A DNA stretch of 64,000 nucleotides, from the NCBI RefSeq assembly GCF_003597395.2, contig NC_133771.1, forward strand, positions 46,527,773 to 46,591,772, written 5' to 3'. The first letter of the stretch is position 1, and each line of letters opens with the position of its first letter. The DNA comes from Chelonoidis abingdonii (Eukaryota; Chordata; Testudines; Testudinidae). A model generated the notes under the pieces. That model saw nothing but the letters and a program-made list of their open reading frames with translations. It was not told the DNA's origin and did not search any database. This document shows, one piece after another, positions 34,091 to 46,540 of the stretch. Both the position numbers and the translations under genes were made by a program.

Positions 34091-35366
34091 TCTTGGGGGA
34101 ATATTGCGCCTGCACAGAATTCATGTCCCCTGCAGATTTCTTTGCTTCCCCACAGAAAAATGACTTTCTGACGGGGGCGCAAAGGGAAGCTGAAAGAGCA
34201 GTCACGCACCCTAGCAGTGCACATACAACACTTCAGGCACCCAGAGCAGCCAGCAGAGAGGTAAATCATTGCGGGGCTAGGGACACCCCAGCCAGTGGCT
34301 CCTACCCTGACCTGGGATCAGCTGCTAATCCCAACTGGGCTGGAGGCAGAAGAGGACAGGACTTCTCCTTCCCCTGCTAGGTGTCAGACCCACCCCCAGA
34401 AGCCAGAAAGTTCAGCATCCTCCCCTGCTTCCTGCCCCTATCACTCCTATGGGGGGGGGTCACTGTACGGGGAGCTGCTCCCTCCATCCACGCAACCCCC
34501 ATGCATCCTGACCTCCCATGCCCAGACATCCCTGCCAACGCTCACAAGAACCCTTACATCCAGAACCCTCCAAGCCTTCCATACCCAAACCCCACCCCTG
34601 CATCTGGAGCCCCCCTGCACCCAGACCCCCTGCCTCCAGACCAGCATACCTGCATCCAGACCACCCCCACTGAGGTCCCTGCACTCAAACCCCCACACAG
34701 ATGCCCGCCCCCACATCCAGACCCCCATGCCACTGACTGCCAACTAGCTGCACCGAGACCCCCCACACCAAACCCCACTCTCCCAGGACCCAGACCGCCC
34801 CCCCCACCCCCGGCTGAGACACTTAGACTCTTCAGCTGGGACCCAACAACCTTCACTTGGAAGCCCTTGCAGAGTCCCAATGTCCCTGCACCTGGAACCC
34901 TGCCCCTCCCTCCCCTACGAGCCTCTCTGCATCCAGATCTCGACACCTAGACCCCCCACTGAGCTGTCTGCACCCAGATTGTCCCACACAGAATCCTCTC
35001 ACCCCACACCTGGATTGCCCCACATTGAGCCCCTCCACATGTGGATCCTGCCTGGTTGAGCCTATCTGCCCTGCACCTGCTGCAGAGGGACATAGCTCCA
35101 GGGTGTTTCTGGGGCAGGCCCAGGCCTTGTGCTGTGGCAGGGTTGGGTGCAGCCTTACCCCTGAGTCCATGTCCTGGGGGTAGGGAGGCAGTAGGGTGAT
35201 TTCCCACCTTCGTACAGCCAGTGGCCTGTGCTCCCCCGTCTCACGCTGGAGCCTCTGCATTTATTTATTGACAAATAAAACTTGCAAAATTTTAAAATAT
35301 GATGTGCAGAATTTTTAATTTTTTGGCACAGAATTATTATTTTTTTGGTGCAGAATGCCCTCAGGA
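34091..35366 (+). mobile_element. Non-autonomous TIR DNA transposon, C-rich core
   Basis: The left end 'tcttgggggaatattgcgcc' and the reverse complement of the right end 'tcctgagggcattctgcacc' form imperfect inverted termini. The core is C-rich with repeated 'cccctgcatccagacc'-like units, which gives long Pro-rich frames on both strands with no protein family. The right part has AT-rich 'ttttttggcacagaattatt'-like repeats. No clear target duplication, so the superfamily is not assigned. Confidence 0.65.
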
Positions 35367-36779
35367 TAACTGGTATTAACATGCTGTGGCAGTCTAATAT
35401 GAAAACTTTGTATCAGTGATGGGTAAAATTTCATTGGTAATAAGGATGATTTTCTCTGTCCTTTCCTTCCCTCTCTCCAAAGGGACTCTTCCTTTGGAAA
35501 TCTTTTGAGAATTAAAAAATGTCAAATCAGTTCATGGTCAACAATAATGATTTTAATTTTCAAATATTGGAGGGAAGATATAGGTTATATAGCACTTCAT
35601 AGTCATATGACAAGTCTAATTTTCAAGTGAGGCTGCTACTATATTGTTTTTAAAAACTGAAAGATTTAAATCATGATTATCAAGTAGTATAGAGCTATCT
35701 TGTTTGTTTAAGAAATAGGACTGATCTTCTAAGGAATTTTTAATTTCTTCTCAAACTTGTCTTGATCTTGCTATATGCCTGCCTGCTGTAGAATGTCATT
35801 AGATCAAGGACCATAATCCTGGAGTCAGTTTTATTACAATGCTGAATTTTTCTCTAAATGTTAATTAGTTTCTAAATTATTTTAAAATGTCTTGGGCAGT
35901 TATAAACAGAATATTTTCAACCATTTCACACTTCCTCATACTTTCAAATAAGGAAATATAGATGTTTATCAATAACAATGGATTTTAAAAGTTCAATGAT
36001 CTTATTACAGATTACCTTTTTTGGAAATCTCCTTTTAAAAGTGTAGCTGGTGTTATAGAAAGCTTAATGTAGATGTTGAACTTTTTTTTTTTTTTTTTTT
36101 AAAGACTGATCCAGTTAAGCCAATTTCTAACATAGTTTGTCTGTCTAGTGTTGACAGTTTCCAAACATTGTGTACAAGTCTAGGGTTACTTTTCAAACAT
36201 TGTTCGATGCCTGATGTAAACAGGCCATTATTCTAGTTATTGATTTAAGAAATGGTTGGATTAAAACCAGGATACCTATGAATAACCATCAGAAACTACT
36301 TTTGCTGTGAAAGATCCTATTGCAATTTTCTGAAGAGCATAGATTTTTTCTCAAGTGGTTTTGGCCTAAATTTCCCCTTTCCTGTTTCAGTGCGCTGTCA
36401 TTTAGTTCCTTCCTTTCCTGCCTTATTGAAGGCTCCATTAGAGTGGGGCTATCATATATTTGTAAAGTTTGTGAATCACTTTGGGGTACAGTGGAGTAAA
36501 CGACTATATATGAATGTGAACTCTTACTGATTTTGATTGAATGGGTCTTTGGATTTTTTTAAAATTTGGTTTGATTAATCTTAACTAGATTTTTTTTCAG
36601 AGCTTTTGAAAATTTACCTTACAGGGTTTGTGAAGTTTAATTGGTTAATTCTTGCAAAATGCTTTGAGATATTCAAATAGAAAGTCATGTATATTGCAAG
36701 TGGATAATTGATGAAAATTATTTTTAAAAGGTCTTCTAAAGTTACGAACCTTAATTCTATATTCACTTAATTAAATAAG

Positions 36780-37805
36780 TGGCTCTGACCAAAAACACCC
36801 CAATATTCACTCCGTACACATTATTATAATAATTGTTGTGCAAAATACATGTTGAGGTATCACTTAAAATCTAATAACACACAGATCGTCAATATTCTTG
36901 TGCAATATATATACAAAACATGTTTTAGGAGTTATGAATAAAAGATGAAATTGATTACCATGTGTTTACCAGCAAGTCTGGGAAGTGGGTAAACCAGGTT
37001 CTCAAAGACACAGGATAAGCTGCCTCCTCTAGCCAGGTGTCAAAGTTTGACTCCCAATCACCTGTCAAGTGACTATTGTTTGGCAATGAAGGCGGGGTAA
37101 GAACAGATCTATCTGAATTTTAGCAGACAACATGGATATTTTTTCACCATGAGACTTCGTCTCCATCCTCACAGCTGGAATGAACTTTATTTAGGGGTAA
37201 TCCTCAGGAAAATGCATTTCAAAAGGTGACTGGACTATAAAAGCGAGGTGCAAAAACACCCCAACCTATCTCTCTCTCATCTAAGAAGACAAAGGAACCA
37301 GCCCTTTAACTTTGGGGGAGTACCTGACCTGAGAATTTGGTCAATAATGTTGCTGTGAAACTGGTAAGGATTTTACCTTGAACCAAGTCTAGCTTGTTAC
37401 GTTTAACTACTAAAAAACCATTTTATCTTTATTTCTCTTGTAACCATTTCTGACTCTAATACCTTATTTGTACTCACTTAAAATCTTTGTAGTTAAACTT
37501 GTTTTATTTTTTTAATAAAACTAATCCAGTTTTGTGTTTAAACTGAACAGTTGAAGTAGCAAACTGTTGCTTATTGACCCCTGACAGAGGCAATGGACCT
37601 CTAATATCTAAACAGGAGAGGGCTGGAAAGTGCAGAACACACGTTTTTGGGAAAATTCAGGACTAAGAGTGTGTTGGGGTCACCCTGCAGGTAGTAACCA
37701 AGGCTGATGAAAGCCAGAATGTGACTGGAGTGTTTTGACAGGCAGCTGATATTATTGCTGCTTGGCCAGGCCTGTAGCTGTACACAGACACTCAGCACAC
37801 GAGCT
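36780..37805 (+). repeat. Possible solo LTR or LTR-like repeat
   Basis: The region includes 'gactataaaagcgagg' (TATA-like, near 37231), a run of mixed sequence, and an AATAAA near 37515 ('tttaataaaactaatcc'). This promoter-then-polyadenylation order is what a long terminal repeat has. I associate the sequence with a common turtle repeat. No paired LTR or viral gene is present, and the limits are approximate. Confidence 0.4.
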
Positions 37806-37822
37806 GCATGCTGTTAGGTTTA

Positions 37823-38485
37823 GAGTTGCCAGGTGTCTGGATTTTGACTGGAATGCCTGATTGAAAAGGGTTCCTGGTGGCTCCGGCTGTTAAAAGTCCA
37901 GTCAGCGGCATAGCGGGGCTAAGGCAGGCTCCCTGTGACTCCTGGAAGCAGCCAGCATGTCCCTGCAGCCCTTAGGTGCAGGGGCGGCCAGGGAGGCTCC
38001 GCACACTGCCCCTGCTCCAAGTCCTGGCTTCATAGCTCCCATTGGCCAATGGGAACTGTAGGGGTGGCACCTGTGGATAGGGCAGCATGCTGAACTGCCT
38101 GGCTGCACCGCTGCCTAGGAGTGAAGGGGGAACATGCCGGCCTCTTCTAGGAGCTGCCTGAGGTAAGCACTGTCTGGAGCCTGCACCCCACACCTCAACC
38201 CCCAGCCCTGAGCCCTGTCCTGCACCCAAATTCCCTCCCAGAGCCTGCAACCCACACACTGTCCTACACCCCAACCCGCTGTCCCAGCCCTGAGCCGCCT
38301 TCTGCACCCAAATCCTGCACCCCAACCCCTTGCCGCAGCCTGCTGAAAGTGAGCGAGGATGGGGGAGAGCGAGTGATGAAGGGAGCGGGGATGGAGTGAC
38401 TGGGGGCAATGCCTCTGAAAAAATGTGATGCAGGGGGCAGGGCAAAGGTGTTTGGTTTTCTGCAATCAGAAAGTTGGCAACCCTG
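37823..38485 (+). repeat. Non-autonomous DNA transposon, GC-rich core
   Basis: The left end 'gagttgccaggtgtctgg' and right end 'gaaagttggcaaccctg' are imperfect inverted termini. The core holds 'ccccaaccccttgccgcagc'-like units similar to other GC-rich turtle elements. Non-coding. Confidence 0.6.
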
Positions 38486-38714
38486 CTTAAGCTGTTTGTG
38501 AGCAGCCCAGTTTGGGAGCTACAGCATTGCGAGGGACCCAGGTTACAGGCAATGACACAACCTCTCCCTGACCTGGATTGAACTCTGAAATGTGACAATG
38601 GCCTTACTTCCAAAAGTGCTCAGCAACTAGCAACTCCAAGGGAAAATCATATGAAATTAGAAACCTAAGTATAAATTATTGGCCAATGATGATAATTTGG
38701 ATAGAAAGTGAGAG

Positions 38715-38915
38715 ATTATAAGTACAAAGATCTCAAAGCACTTAATAAGCATTAAGTTAAGGTTAAGGTTCACAGTCTCCTTTTCAGGTAGATAGCTATA
38801 ATTCTCCCAGTTATATAGATGGAGAAACCGAGACAATACATTGCCATGTCCAAAGTCACCCAGAAAGTCTGTCAGAGCTAGGAGTAGAACTAGATCTTAT
38901 GACTTAGTCTTTTTC
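38715..38915 (-). repeat. MIR SINE relic
   Basis: 'gatctcaaagcacttaata' through 'tatagatggagaaaccgaga' and 'ccaaagtcacccagaaagtc' match the MIR core and tail in reverse orientation. It is an ancient amniote-wide SINE. Confidence 0.7.
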
Positions 38916-40461
38916 TGACCATATATGTTCCTGTGTTAAGTGGATCAGTATATCATTTTGTTTCCTGGAACAGTTTACATTGTTTCTTTGAAGCATTTAA
39001 AAAACTTAACTAATGTAAAAGGAAATTATTTTTATGCCGTGAATATTACAGTGTAGCGGAATATTTTCAAGATAATTTTAAAATGTATATCCTTTTTATA
39101 ATGTTAAATAAAGTATACTTTAAACCACTGCATTTTATGGCACATCAAATACTTGCTTGCATTTCAAGAAGTAGTATCTATTTGCAGACAGCCATCTTAG
39201 TTTGCAGTAATTATTTTTTAATAATGTAAATAGACAAGGGTAATGACCCATTTTGCAAAGGTTGTCCTTATATTATAGTGCCTTAATTTAAAAATAAAAT
39301 CTCTGCTATAGAGTCTAACTGTTTCCAGATGAGAAAATATTTGGTTTGGATTTGAAACAACCACATACTGTTTAGGCATTAAGATCCAGCTTTTGTTGGG
39401 GAATGGGGGTAAGATATTGATAGTTCTTTGAGTGGCCCTGCACATTCCCATTTATGGGGTACTGAGTTGCCTTTGGTGGAACCTCCTTCTAGCAGCGTCA
39501 GCTAGAGCACCCTCACCCCCTCAGTTCCTTCCAACCATGTGTGCATGGATGGATGTGAACTTTAGACTGTTTGTGAACTGAAGCCTTTTTCTTCTTAAGC
39601 CTTTCTTTCTTCTAGTGGTAATTTGTTAGTATATTTAATGTTTTTTGCCATTCTGGGTTATAGTGGAATTGAAGCAGAGGAAGCAACCATATGCGGTGCC
39701 TCAGCAGCCAGGGAGAAGGACACCCACCTTCAGGATGTTTGATTTGCTGAACCTTTAATCTCAGAGCCTGCAAGGACTGGGAGACTCGCTTGAAGATCCT
39801 TCTCAAGGAAGCTCTCAAGGTTAAACTTTCTGGAACCGATCAGTCCTCAGTTTCAAGGTCTCAGAGACCAGTCATGGCTCCTGTGAGTTCCAGTGACTGA
39901 AGGGTTCCAAGAAACTGAAACCCCTGTTGGGGCCGGATTCAATGCCTGTGGCTTCCTCAGTAAAGCTCCTGAGGCTACACATGTCCACACCAGGGCTGTG
40001 TGGTCAGATCTGATTGCCCTAGTTCCAGAAAAGAGGTCAGGAGACAGTTTGATCATCCTCACCAATGCCATACCTCATGCCTTGCAACTTTCTGATTCTG
40101 ATGGATCCCCCTCAACTGCAGGACCAAGGTCAATTCCTACTTCCACTTCCAGATCCAGGAAGATGGTTTCAATCAGTGTGTCCAAACTGAGGCCATCAGC
40201 GCCTTCAATTCTGAATGGTGTAGCATCGAAAAAAGATACATAGAACAAAGCGGCCATTGTTGGCTGTGCCACTTCCCATTCATCAGAATTATTGATTCTG
40301 TCCAATTCTGACAAGGCTGATATCATTCTAAAGCAGAGACCTCTTTTACCTCCAATTTTAGTAGCAATGGAGATGGATTTGTGTACAATGTTGAAAGTTG
40401 TCCAAGTCTTCAGACATGCTGTCAGTTCCTCCTTTGGTTCCAGTGTTGGTTCCAGCTACAT

Positions 40462-40944
40462 CAGAGGTGGGCAAACTTTGGCCTGTGGACCACATCCAGC
40501 CCATGGGACCATCCTGCCTGGCCCTTCAGCTCCTGGCCAGGGAGGCTAGCCCACGGCCCCTTCCCTGCTGTTCACCAGCAGCCTCAGCTAGGGGGTGGTA
40601 GGATAGTCATGGGAGTTCCAAGGGGGCCTGTCAGGGGGTGGGGATGTGGATAGGGGTCGGGGCAGTCAGGGGACAGGAAGCAGGGGGGATTGGATAGGGG
40701 TTGGGGTCCCCAGGGGGCAGTTGGGGTGGGGGGTCTTGGGAAAGGGTGGTTAGGGGACAAGGAGTAGGGGGAGTTGAATGGGTCGGGGGTTCTGAGAGGG
40801 GCAGTCAAGGAGCGGGAAGTGGGAGGAGATGGATAGTGGGTGGCGGCCAGGTTGTTTGGGGAGACACAGCCTTCTCTACTTGGCCCTCCATACAGTTTTG
40901 GAATCCCGATGTGACCCTCAGGCCAAAAAGTTTGCCAACCCCTG
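40462..40944 (+). mobile_element. hAT non-autonomous element with perfect 8-bp duplication
   Basis: 'cagaggtgggcaaactttgg' to 'aaaagtttgccaacccctg' is flanked on both sides by agctacat (40454-40461 and 40945-40952). It is the same family as 27654-28320. It interrupts the gag-like part of DIRS-C. Confidence 0.88.
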
Positions 40945-41261
40945 AGCTACATCCATGGTTCTGGAAAGGTCTGTCACCATGCAGGCCAAGTTCACTTTTT
41001 GGCTCCAGTTCATGCATTGGATCTGAGCGTGAAATGGAAGATTTCTAAAAGGAGGCATGTTTCCCTGGTTCCAAGATCCATCATAATCTTTGTCTATTGT
41101 TAAGAAGAAGAGGCCATAAAGTGGCATGCTTCCTCTTTCTGGGACCCACACACAGTCTCCATAAAGAGCTGGATCCTCAGACCTTCCTCCGGATCCACTA
41201 TCATCTCTGGTGCATTTTATCTCTGATCCAGACCTGAGTCAGTACCAGGAGGAAGATAGAG

Positions 41262-41615
41262 CAGCGATTCTCAAACTGTGAGTTGGGACCCCCAAGTGGG
41301 TCGCAACCCCATTTTAATGGGGTCACCAGGATTGGCATTAGACTTGCTGGAGCGGAAGCTGAAACTTGATCCTCACTGCCCAGGGCCAAAGCCGAAGCCC
41401 AAGGGCTTCAGCCCTGGGCAGTGGGACTCAGGTTACAGTCTCCTCCTGCCTGGGCTGAAGCCCTTGGGCTTTGGCTTTGTCCCCCAACCCGAGGTGGTGG
41501 GGTTTAGGCTTTGGAGGGACTCAGGCAGGCTCTGGCTTAGCCCCCCTCCTCCTGGGGTCATGTAGTAATTTTTGTTAGAAGGGGATCGCGGAGCAATGAA
41601 GTTTGGGAACTCCTG
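41262..41615 (+). mobile_element. hAT MITE with perfect 8-bp duplication
   Basis: Ends 'cagcgattctcaaactgtg' and 'gaagtttgggaactcctg' are flanked by agatagag at 41254-41261 and 41616-41623. Interior palindromic 'aagcccaagggcttcagccc' units recur in both orientations. It is non-coding and inserted in DIRS-C. Confidence 0.88.
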
Positions 41616-41793
41616 AGATAGAGGAACACAAAGACCTATAGCTTGCTTTGTACCACCCTTTGGTCTACCTCCTATAGGCATGTTCCTGAATCCAAGCTGC
41701 TGGGGAGACTGGTAGTCCTGGGGCTGATGGCCTTATTGAGGGCCACCTCAGGAATTTGTCAGTTATCCTCCATGTGGATGGAGAGGTAAAGTT

Positions 41794-42282
41794 TTGTCTA
41801 CAAAGTATCCAACAGTTCAAAGATCCTCAGATCCAACTTCTCTAGGGCCGTTGACATTTCAGACAGTGCTTTCTGAGGAAGAATGTAAGGATATAGCTGC
41901 CGTCTTTGAGCAGGAAAATATGGAAACAGACTGTGAACCTGATTTATCACCAGATGAACATGTGGGAGTGGCTTCTGCCTCCTTTCCTTTCGAAGACACT
42001 TTGCAGTTTCACAATTTGGTGAACTGTATGGCATCCACTTTGAATTTGTCTGCAGTGCCTGGGGAGAAGACTTCTCCCATGCCGTTTGATATCCTTGATG
42101 CTACCTTTAGGAGCAGAATATCTCTACCCATTTTGGATGGTATGCTACCGCTGGCTAATTGTGTGTGGTCTGCTACTGCCTCTTGTCAACCTGTCTCCAA
42201 AAAGGTTGACAAGTTGTGTCAGATACTGTCTGAAAGGTTTTCCTGTTTCCATACACGTCCTATACCTAATTCACTGTGGTGA
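41794..42282 (+). pseudogene. DIRS-C gag-like region, open 162 codons
   Basis: The frame includes LTFQTVLSEEECKDIAAVFE and ASFPFEDTLQFHNLVNCMAS. By position it is the DIRS first-ORF product; I do not recognise a domain. It is the longest surviving frame of this element. It starts after the second hAT insertion, so its N-terminus is lost or displaced. Confidence 0.5.
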
Positions 42283-43074
42283 CTGCTGCCACTAACAGGG
42301 CAACTTCTGGACAATCACACTCCACCCCATCTAATAGGGAGAGGGAAAAAGATTGATTCATATGGCAAGGAAAGGCAAATTATCAGGTAGTCATGGCCCA
42401 CTACAGTTCCATTTATGGGAAAAGATTACATTGTTTTGACAAGACTTGCATGACACTTTGGACCTTTCTACTAGAACATTATCATTTGCTCTATCAGGAG
42501 GCAAGCTTGGCTGTTCCTCCTCTCTAGCTCTGGACACTTGACATATACTGGAGGAGCACTCTTTTCAAGGAGGGGGGGAGCGCCTTTTCATTGAAAAGAC
42601 AAATTAATAGAAAAATTAAAGGACAAGAGATTGTCTCTGAGTCTAATTTTCTCTGCTTGGAAAAGGCCCTCTATTTTATTTCTAGTACCAAAAACAGTCC
42701 TACACCCAGTCTTCATTATTTTATTTTTTGTCAAGTCAAAGATTTCAACAATATTCTGTAGCTTTCCAGAATCAACGTAGAAAGAGGCCTTTCAAACCAA
42801 GGTCTAAATCTAAACAGCCTGCTTCCTTGTCATCCCTTTGTAGCAGAACAACAAGCTTCAGTTTTGATGAGAAAATTAAGAATCAAGAAACACCCAATCA
42901 GGATTAAGTCTACCTTCTTTTTTCGAAACAAACTAGCCCACTTTATCAATGCATGGAGGCAAATTACATCAGAACAATGAGTTCTAGAGATTGTAGAAAG
43001 GGACTATGCCATACCTTTTGAGATTCACCCCCACCCTCTCATCCCGGTTTCTTCTACCTTTAACTCTTCAGGGA

Positions 43075-43785
43075 CCCTTCCAATGAGTCTATTCTTCTTG
43101 CAGAAGTTGAAAAATTACTTCTGATAGGAGCAATCAAGGAGGTCATGCAAATACCAGAGGGATTTGGGTTTTTTATTCCTGTTACTTTCTGAGGCAGAAG
43201 AAAGATGACAGAATTTGTCTAATACTAGACAGGAGAGGCCTGAACAAATACATCTGGAGGTTTTGGTTCTGTATGTTGCTTTATGGCATCCTGTACTTAC
43301 ATGACTCCATTTGCACATCTAAGAATGAAACCTATGCAGTACTGGATGTTTCAGCTCTACAGACCAGTTTGGGACACCCTTTATATGTTGATCGCCATGT
43401 CGCAGAACAGCATCGTTTCTTTAGAATGGTGGTCAGTCAGAGAGAATGGTTCAGAGGTGTACAGTTCTCTCAGGGTAATTTCAGATGCATCGAACAAGGT
43501 GTGGGGGGACTCGTGAATCATTTGACAGTTCAAGGGCATGTGCAGGAGAGAGCACTGCACATCAATGTGTTGGAAGTGACAGCTGTTCATCTGGCCCTTA
43601 GACTTCCTCTCTCATCTACAAGGGAGGATTGTGACAGACAATGCATGGCTGATGTATTACAACAACAAGCAAGGGAATGCTTACTCCGCTCTCCTGTGTG
43701 CAGAGGCTATAAGCCCAGGGGATTGGTGTATCCATCACAACATTTTTACTGTGTGGCCCTATATCTGTCAGGGGGAAACAGTGTA
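43075..43785 (+). pseudogene. DIRS-C RT and RNase H remnants
   Basis: KLLLIGAIKEV near 43105 is the start of the RT, then a decayed strand with LILDRRGLNKY-like sequence at 43217-43250. The RT palm domain is missing. RNase H follows: SDASNKVWGDS (about 43482-43514), and VTDNAWLMYYNNKQGNAYSA near 43627-43690, which resembles the TDN...NKQG motif of DIRS RNase H. The protein is not translatable. Confidence 0.6.
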
Positions 43786-43975
43786 TAATAATAATAATTG
43801 GAGATATATCAATCTCCTAGAATTGAAAGGGACCTCGAAAGGTCATCAAGTCCAGGCCCCTGCCTTTATTAGCAGGACCAAGTACTGATTTTTGCCCCGA
43901 TCCCTAAGTGGCCCCCTCAAGGATTGAGCTCACAACCCTGGATTTAGCAGGCCAATGCTCAAACCTACTTCTCTT
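43786..43975 (-). repeat. tRNA-derived SINE with CR1-type tail
   Basis: Same family as 8663-8852: CR1-like tail 'atatatcaatctcctagaat' at the left, tRNA-like head 'acaaccctggatttagcagg' and 'ccaatgctcaaac' at the right. It lies between the RNase H and recombinase remnants of DIRS-C. Confidence 0.85.
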
Positions 43976-43989
43976 GTTTGTCTTAAGCA

Positions 43990-44150
43990 GGTACCAGCTG
44001 CTGAAATTTGCAGAGCTGGAACCTGGACTTCAGTGCACACTTTTACAAAGCATTATATTTTGGATTTGGCCGATAGGGCAGATGTTGGATTTGGTAAAGT
44101 GGTGCTTCAGACTCTATTCAGTTAGGACTTTGTTCCTGCCTCCAAGTTAG
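43990..44150 (+). pseudogene. DIRS-C tyrosine recombinase C-terminus
   Basis: From about 44005 a frame reads EICRAGTWTSVHTFTKHYIL, a good match to the DIRS recombinase C-terminal signature including the H-TF-HY tyrosine region. The upstream catalytic core is absent, presumably deleted at or near the SINE insertion. Confidence 0.7.
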
Positions 44151-45811
44151 TTTTCACCACTGCTCAATTTGTCCCATAATTGGGAATATGCAGAGCTACT
44201 CAAAGAAGAAATGAAGGTTACTTGCTCATGTTTGGAGTTCTTTGAGAGGGCTCTGCATAGTTACACTTCCCACCACCTTCCCCTCTCTGTCAGAGCCTTG
44301 TTTGTTCTGTGTCTCTGGCTTTGAGATGGATGCAACTAAGGTGGTGAGGGTGCTCCTCCTCTTACATAGCCTCGCCCTCAGAACATCAGTGACACTTAGG
44401 GGAGGGATGGGAGTACGAGAGAGCTCTAGCTGATACTGCTAGAGGAGGTTCTACCACAAAGCACCACAAGGTGGCGAAGTACACTGTAATCTTGACTATG
44501 CAGAGCCATCTAGAATAATTCCAATTGCAGGAGAGAAACCTTCAGTTTGGGACTGCTTTGTATGTGGGGGTTGAAATGAAGTCAAAGTATATTTCAGTTA
44601 ACCTTTGGTAATCTTTTGATGGTGAAAGTCTTCTATTCTAATTTTATTTTCCTTGATGAAAAAAATGTAATGTTTAAGAGCTCATGTTTTTAATGGCTTC
44701 TGAGCTCCTTGGATACAGTTTAGTTTTTGGGTGCAAAATTGTATTTTATAAAGGTTTTCATTTAGAAATGTATGAATTTGGGTATCATGGAAGGTGTCAG
44801 ATTGACCTTCCTTGTTGTCTCCTACTGGACAAAGCTTGGACAGCAGTGCTATAAGCCTCCTCATCCTACTCCCTCCAATGGATCTCAGCTCTTTTCTAGA
44901 TAGTTCACCTAAAGCAGTCTTTTCCAAAGTGAAACGCTTCTTATCACATTACCAATCCCTTCCATCATCCAGCCCCCAGGACCTTATTTATCCATAGGAA
45001 TCATGGTTTCAGTGACTCCTTTCTTTCTTTTTCTTTTTTCAGTAATTCCTGACCTTAGTCTGGTAACTTCTTTTGCCCTAAAGACAAGACCACTTAATTC
45101 CATTCAAGAATAGAATATTAAAGATCCCCCTGAAGACCTTCCTTTTTAACATATGGGTAACTGTAACTGTGGATAGAATATATACAGGCTAAAGATACAA
45201 GAACGCTCTGCTAGGTATAAAGTTTTATTAAAATAAGAGGAGCAATGAAACTAGAAATTAAACCCTTGCCACTGGGATAAAGTGAGGACCCACCATTCAG
45301 CTTGACTAACTCAACTGGGAGCTGCATTGATTCTCAAAAATAATTGAACAAATCAACCCTACTTTGGCAGACTGTGCAGCTGCAACCTTGTGGTTGCTGT
45401 GTGCATGTCCATTGGTGTAGATCAGGAAGTAGAGGGACTGTCACTAGATGTAATTTCTGATCTGCCTTCTTCTGCCTCTTCAACTCCTTCATGGCCTCCT
45501 GAGAGCTATGTGCTAACACCCAGTTCTGGCCTTGTTGGGTTTCCCCCTACACACACTATATCAGGTATATTGCATGTTGGGCTGTCTATAAGGGGAAGGA
45601 GGGGCCTGAAGGTATTACTTACCTACTGTACACTGGTGAAAAGGTACATACTGTTCTATTTTTTAAAAATGTACTAAGATTATGTAGGGTATAGGTGAAA
45701 ATTAGTAGCAACTGCTTTGTAATTAATATAAAAAGAAAGTTATGTAGCTGAACAATTTACAGGAATTAATAGCTGACTGATGTTTTTTTCAACTCAGTGC
45801 TGTTTGCTTAC

Positions 45812-45978
45812 CTGTACTTTAGTTCTTCACTTGCTAGATAGAAATGTTCATACAATGAATATGCCTCATTTCCTTCCCAGTCTTTCAGGTGTATTTTAAG
45901 AACATAGCGTTTCTGATTAGTCAGTTGAGAAACTAACTCATTTCCCAGCCAGTACTCCCCAGCAGGATCACCAAATCC
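45812..45978 (-). CDS. ANGPT2: ANGPT2 exon 7
   Basis: The 167-nt exon, the same length as in human, lies between 'tggattacag' and GTAAGC. It encodes GFGDPAGEYWLGNELVSQLT, NQKRYVLKIHLKDWEGNEAY, then SLYEHFYLASEELKYR, the central part of the fibrinogen-like domain. The frame is intact and joins exon 8 through a split arginine codon. Confidence 0.96.
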
Positions 45979-46540
45979 CTGTAATCCAAGTTGTATATTT
46001 AAATAACTTTAATTTGTTTTTCTTTGATTTTGAAATTATCAGTTCATCAATTTTTAAATTAATTGCTTTATCAACACAAAAAGTGTACTACAAATATGAG
46101 GATCCTAGTTCTTTGGTATTTCAAATTTTGGATTTCAGCAGGGACCAATTTAGGAACTTGAAACAACATGTATCGGTATTATTCTTACTAGATCTGGCGA
46201 ACATTTGCCAATAGAAATACAAATAGAAATGACTTAATGAAAATTAAAGATGTGGACACGACATGAAATAGCTTAGGAAAAAAATGCTACATTTCTTTGT
46301 AAAAACAAACATAACACTTGCAAGTCTCTGCTTAGGCAAACAGTTTATATGACTCTGGCATTTCCCAAATGAGAGCACATTTTTCTTCTAAGAACTAAAA
46401 TGCAACTTTAGAACCTGTTTAGGCAATACAACTTTAAGTATCTGATTAATAGTCTTTTGTAATTAAGTCTGCGTAGATTTCAGAGATTATCAGAAAAATA
46501 ATAAATTAGATTTAAACCTTCAAAAGAGTGTGGATCTTAC
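45979..46540 (-). other. ANGPT2: ANGPT2 intron 6
   Basis: A short 562-bp intron with canonical splice sites. No other feature. Confidence 0.9.

Larger units (their letters stand above)
39427..44525 (+). mobile_element. Old DIRS-type element in ANGPT2 intron 7 (DIRS-C)
   Basis: The left terminus 39427-39524 ('ctttgagtggccctgcac', 'ggaacctccttctagcag') is matched in reverse complement by 44400-44512. An internal copy of the terminus, 'gttctttgagagggctctgc' at 44230-44255, stands where the internal complementary region should be. Gag-like, RT, RNase H and recombinase remnants lie between. Two hAT elements (40462, 41262) and a SINE (43786) were inserted later. It is antisense to ANGPT2 and heavily decayed. 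Confidence 0.8.
33660..45811 (-). other. ANGPT2: ANGPT2 intron 7 (12.2 kb, repeat-rich)
   Basis: The intron is bounded by good splice sites. It holds a TIR transposon (34091-35366), a possible LTR (36780-37805), a MITE (37823-38485), a MIR (38715-38915) and a large DIRS relic (39427-44525) with three nested insertions. The remainder (33660-34090, 35367-36780, 38916-39426, 44526-45811) shows nothing firm. The stretch 45390-45570 has a Ser-rich open frame of unknown origin. Confidence 0.85.

Noticed and set aside
34295..34950. Long Pro-rich frames on both strands.
   Set aside because: They come from the C-rich repeated core of a TIR transposon; frames on both strands are expected there.
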